Source: Pseudomonadota bacterium
GTDB taxonomy: Bacteria > Pseudomonadota > Alphaproteobacteria > Rhizobiales > Kaistiaceae
NCBI GenBank assembly: GCA_023433185.1
Contig: JAEZEN010000287.1
Coordinates: 1 to 5,776, forward strand
Direction of reading: 5' to 3'
Length of the DNA: 5,776 bases
Within the stretch, counting starts at the first letter, position 1. Every line of letters starts with the position of its first letter. The notes below the pieces were generated by a model, which saw only the letters and a program-made list of their open reading frames with translations, ran no database searches and had not been told where the DNA came from. Shown here in pieces: positions 4,919 to 5,776 of this stretch. The position numbers and the translations under genes were made by a program.

Positions 4919-5754
4919 ACGGGGCGATCCGCGCCGCCTTCGACGACCTCTACGATCCGCGGGTCGGCGTCGTGTCGGGTCTGCACGAGGCGGAGCGGGC
5001 GCCCGGCGCGCCGGACTGGTTCCACGCAGTCGCCACGACGGCCGATCCCGGAGCGCTCGGGGGCCTGCCGGGGCCCGTCCGCGTTTGCGCCGCCGGCGCG
5101 ACGCGCGATACAGCCTTCTCGAGTGCGGTCGCCGCGGCCATCGCGCGCTATGCCGCCGCCCTCTACGAGCGCGGCGGGCTGCCGCTGGCACGCTTCGAGG
5201 ACGCCCCCTTCGCCGCGCTCGATCCGCGTCACTTCGCCCTGTTCAGCGACGCCCAGTACCGCCGGCCGGGCTTTCCCTACGTGCCCTTCACGCGATCGAC
5301 GCCGGTGCGCTGGGCGAGCACCGTCGACCTGGCGAGCGGCAGCCTCGTGCACGTGCCCGCATCGGCGGTCTGGTACCCCTTCGTCCATCTCCGGCTGGCC
5401 GGCGACCTGCCAGTTCTGCCGCCGTGGCTGGGCGGCCTCGCCTGCGGCGACGGGGTGGCCGCCGCCTCGCTCTCTGGCCTCTACGACGTGATCGCCCGCG
5501 ACGCGGCGGCGATGTTCTGGCAGTCGCTGACCGCGCCGCCGCAGATCGCGCTCGAAACGCTGCCGCCCGATCTCCGCGCTCTTGCCGGCCGCTTCCACGG
5601 CGGTCGAAGGCGGCTGACGCTCCTCGACGTGACGGTCGACAACCGCATCCCGGCCGTGGTCGCGGTGCTCGCCTCGGATCATCCTGCCGATCCAGCCCTC
5701 GCCTTCGCCGCGGCGGCGGACCTCGATCCGGCCGTGGCGGCGGGGCGGGCCCCG
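4915..5754 (+). CDS. YcaO-family protein of a TOMM cluster, partial, with degenerate ATP-site residues
   Basis: 280 native codons, 3' end lost at the contig end; the frame stays open to 5776, but the last codons (SYTHLT) are adapter. It starts with GTG at 4915, overlapping the previous stop by 4 nt. YcaO enzymes phosphorylate the peptide backbone to form azolines, usually with a C protein like its neighbour. Family blocks are in order: residues 69-82 (motif SAVAAAIARYAA), 173-202 (GGLACGDGVAAASLSGLYDVIARDAAAMFW), 208-222 (PPQIALETLPPDLRA), 234-254 (LTLLDVTVDNRIPAVVAVL) and 263-275 (AFAAAADLDPAVA). Typical YcaO proteins read S-x3-EAIER in the first block and NG-x-A-x-G with LxEVIERD in the second. 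Here the glutamates are Ala74, Ala77, Asp191 and Ala194 (consensus positions recalled, not aligned), and Gly173 replaces Asn. Arg78 and Arg195 remain. The fold seems kept but Mg-ATP binding is doubtful. Confidence 0.8.
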
Positions 5755-5776
5755 GTCTCATATACACATCTGACGC
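5755..5776. other. Nextera transposase adapter contamination at contig end
   Basis: The final 16 bases TATACACATCTGACGC are identical to the junction of the Nextera mosaic end and read-1 adapter. The preceding GTCTC (5755-5759) also matches the mosaic end, leaving a single mismatch at 5760 over 22 positions. In the YcaO frame it yields SYTHLT, a peptide tail seen as an adapter artefact in metagenomic proteins. It is library-construction sequence, not genome. Confidence 0.93.

Noticed and set aside
3143..5191. 682-codon open frame on the minus strand opposite the hemerythrin and SagC-like genes
   Set aside because: Low-complexity Ala/Arg/Gly/Glu composition with no recognisable domain, lying antisense to two well-supported genes; a by-product of high GC third positions.
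4606..5682. 358-codon open frame on the minus strand opposite the YcaO gene
   Set aside because: Antisense shadow with Arg/Gly-rich composition and no family pattern, while the plus strand carries ordered YcaO blocks.

Overview
The window comes from a GC-rich alphaproteobacterium, most likely of the order Hyphomicrobiales. The signs are a tRNA-His without an encoded G-1 and with A73, two phasins with a PhaR-like operator, and the opening of a Rhizobiales-style PAS sensor kinase. The last ~22 bases match Illumina Nextera adapter sequence, so this is the raw end of an assembled, probably metagenomic, contig. Native DNA stops at about 5754-5760.

Left part (1-1780): the N-terminus of a sensor kinase runs off the left edge on the minus strand, divergent from two tandem phasin genes. 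The second phasin has a strong AT-rich promoter whose -35 box lies inside an 11-bp inverted repeat built on TGC-N3-GCA, as expected for the polyhydroxyalkanoate regulator PhaR. It ends in a strong intrinsic terminator.

Middle part (1780-3757): tRNA-His(GTG) with its own promoter, then two minus-strand genes for exported proteins. One is a small disulfide-type periplasmic protein with its own terminator. The other is a Tat-exported intradiol ring-cleavage dioxygenase broken by a one-base deletion just before its first iron-ligand tyrosine. Divergent from it is a hemerythrin-like HHE protein. Two overlapping perfect palindromes, one containing a TATATA box, lie between the two divergent genes.

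Right part (3758-5754): the start of an azol(in)e-forming RiPP (TOMM, linear azole-containing peptide type) operon. A SagC-like protein with an N-terminal leader-binding domain, a degenerate E1-like core and a four-cysteine zinc site overlaps by 4 nt with a YcaO-family gene cut by the contig end. The YcaO fold is recognisable, but the four glutamates usually needed for Mg-ATP binding read Ala, Ala, Asp, Ala. It may therefore be a non-catalytic YcaO, which is the most unusual point of the window. No precursor peptide, dehydrogenase or exporter is visible; these would lie beyond the contig end.
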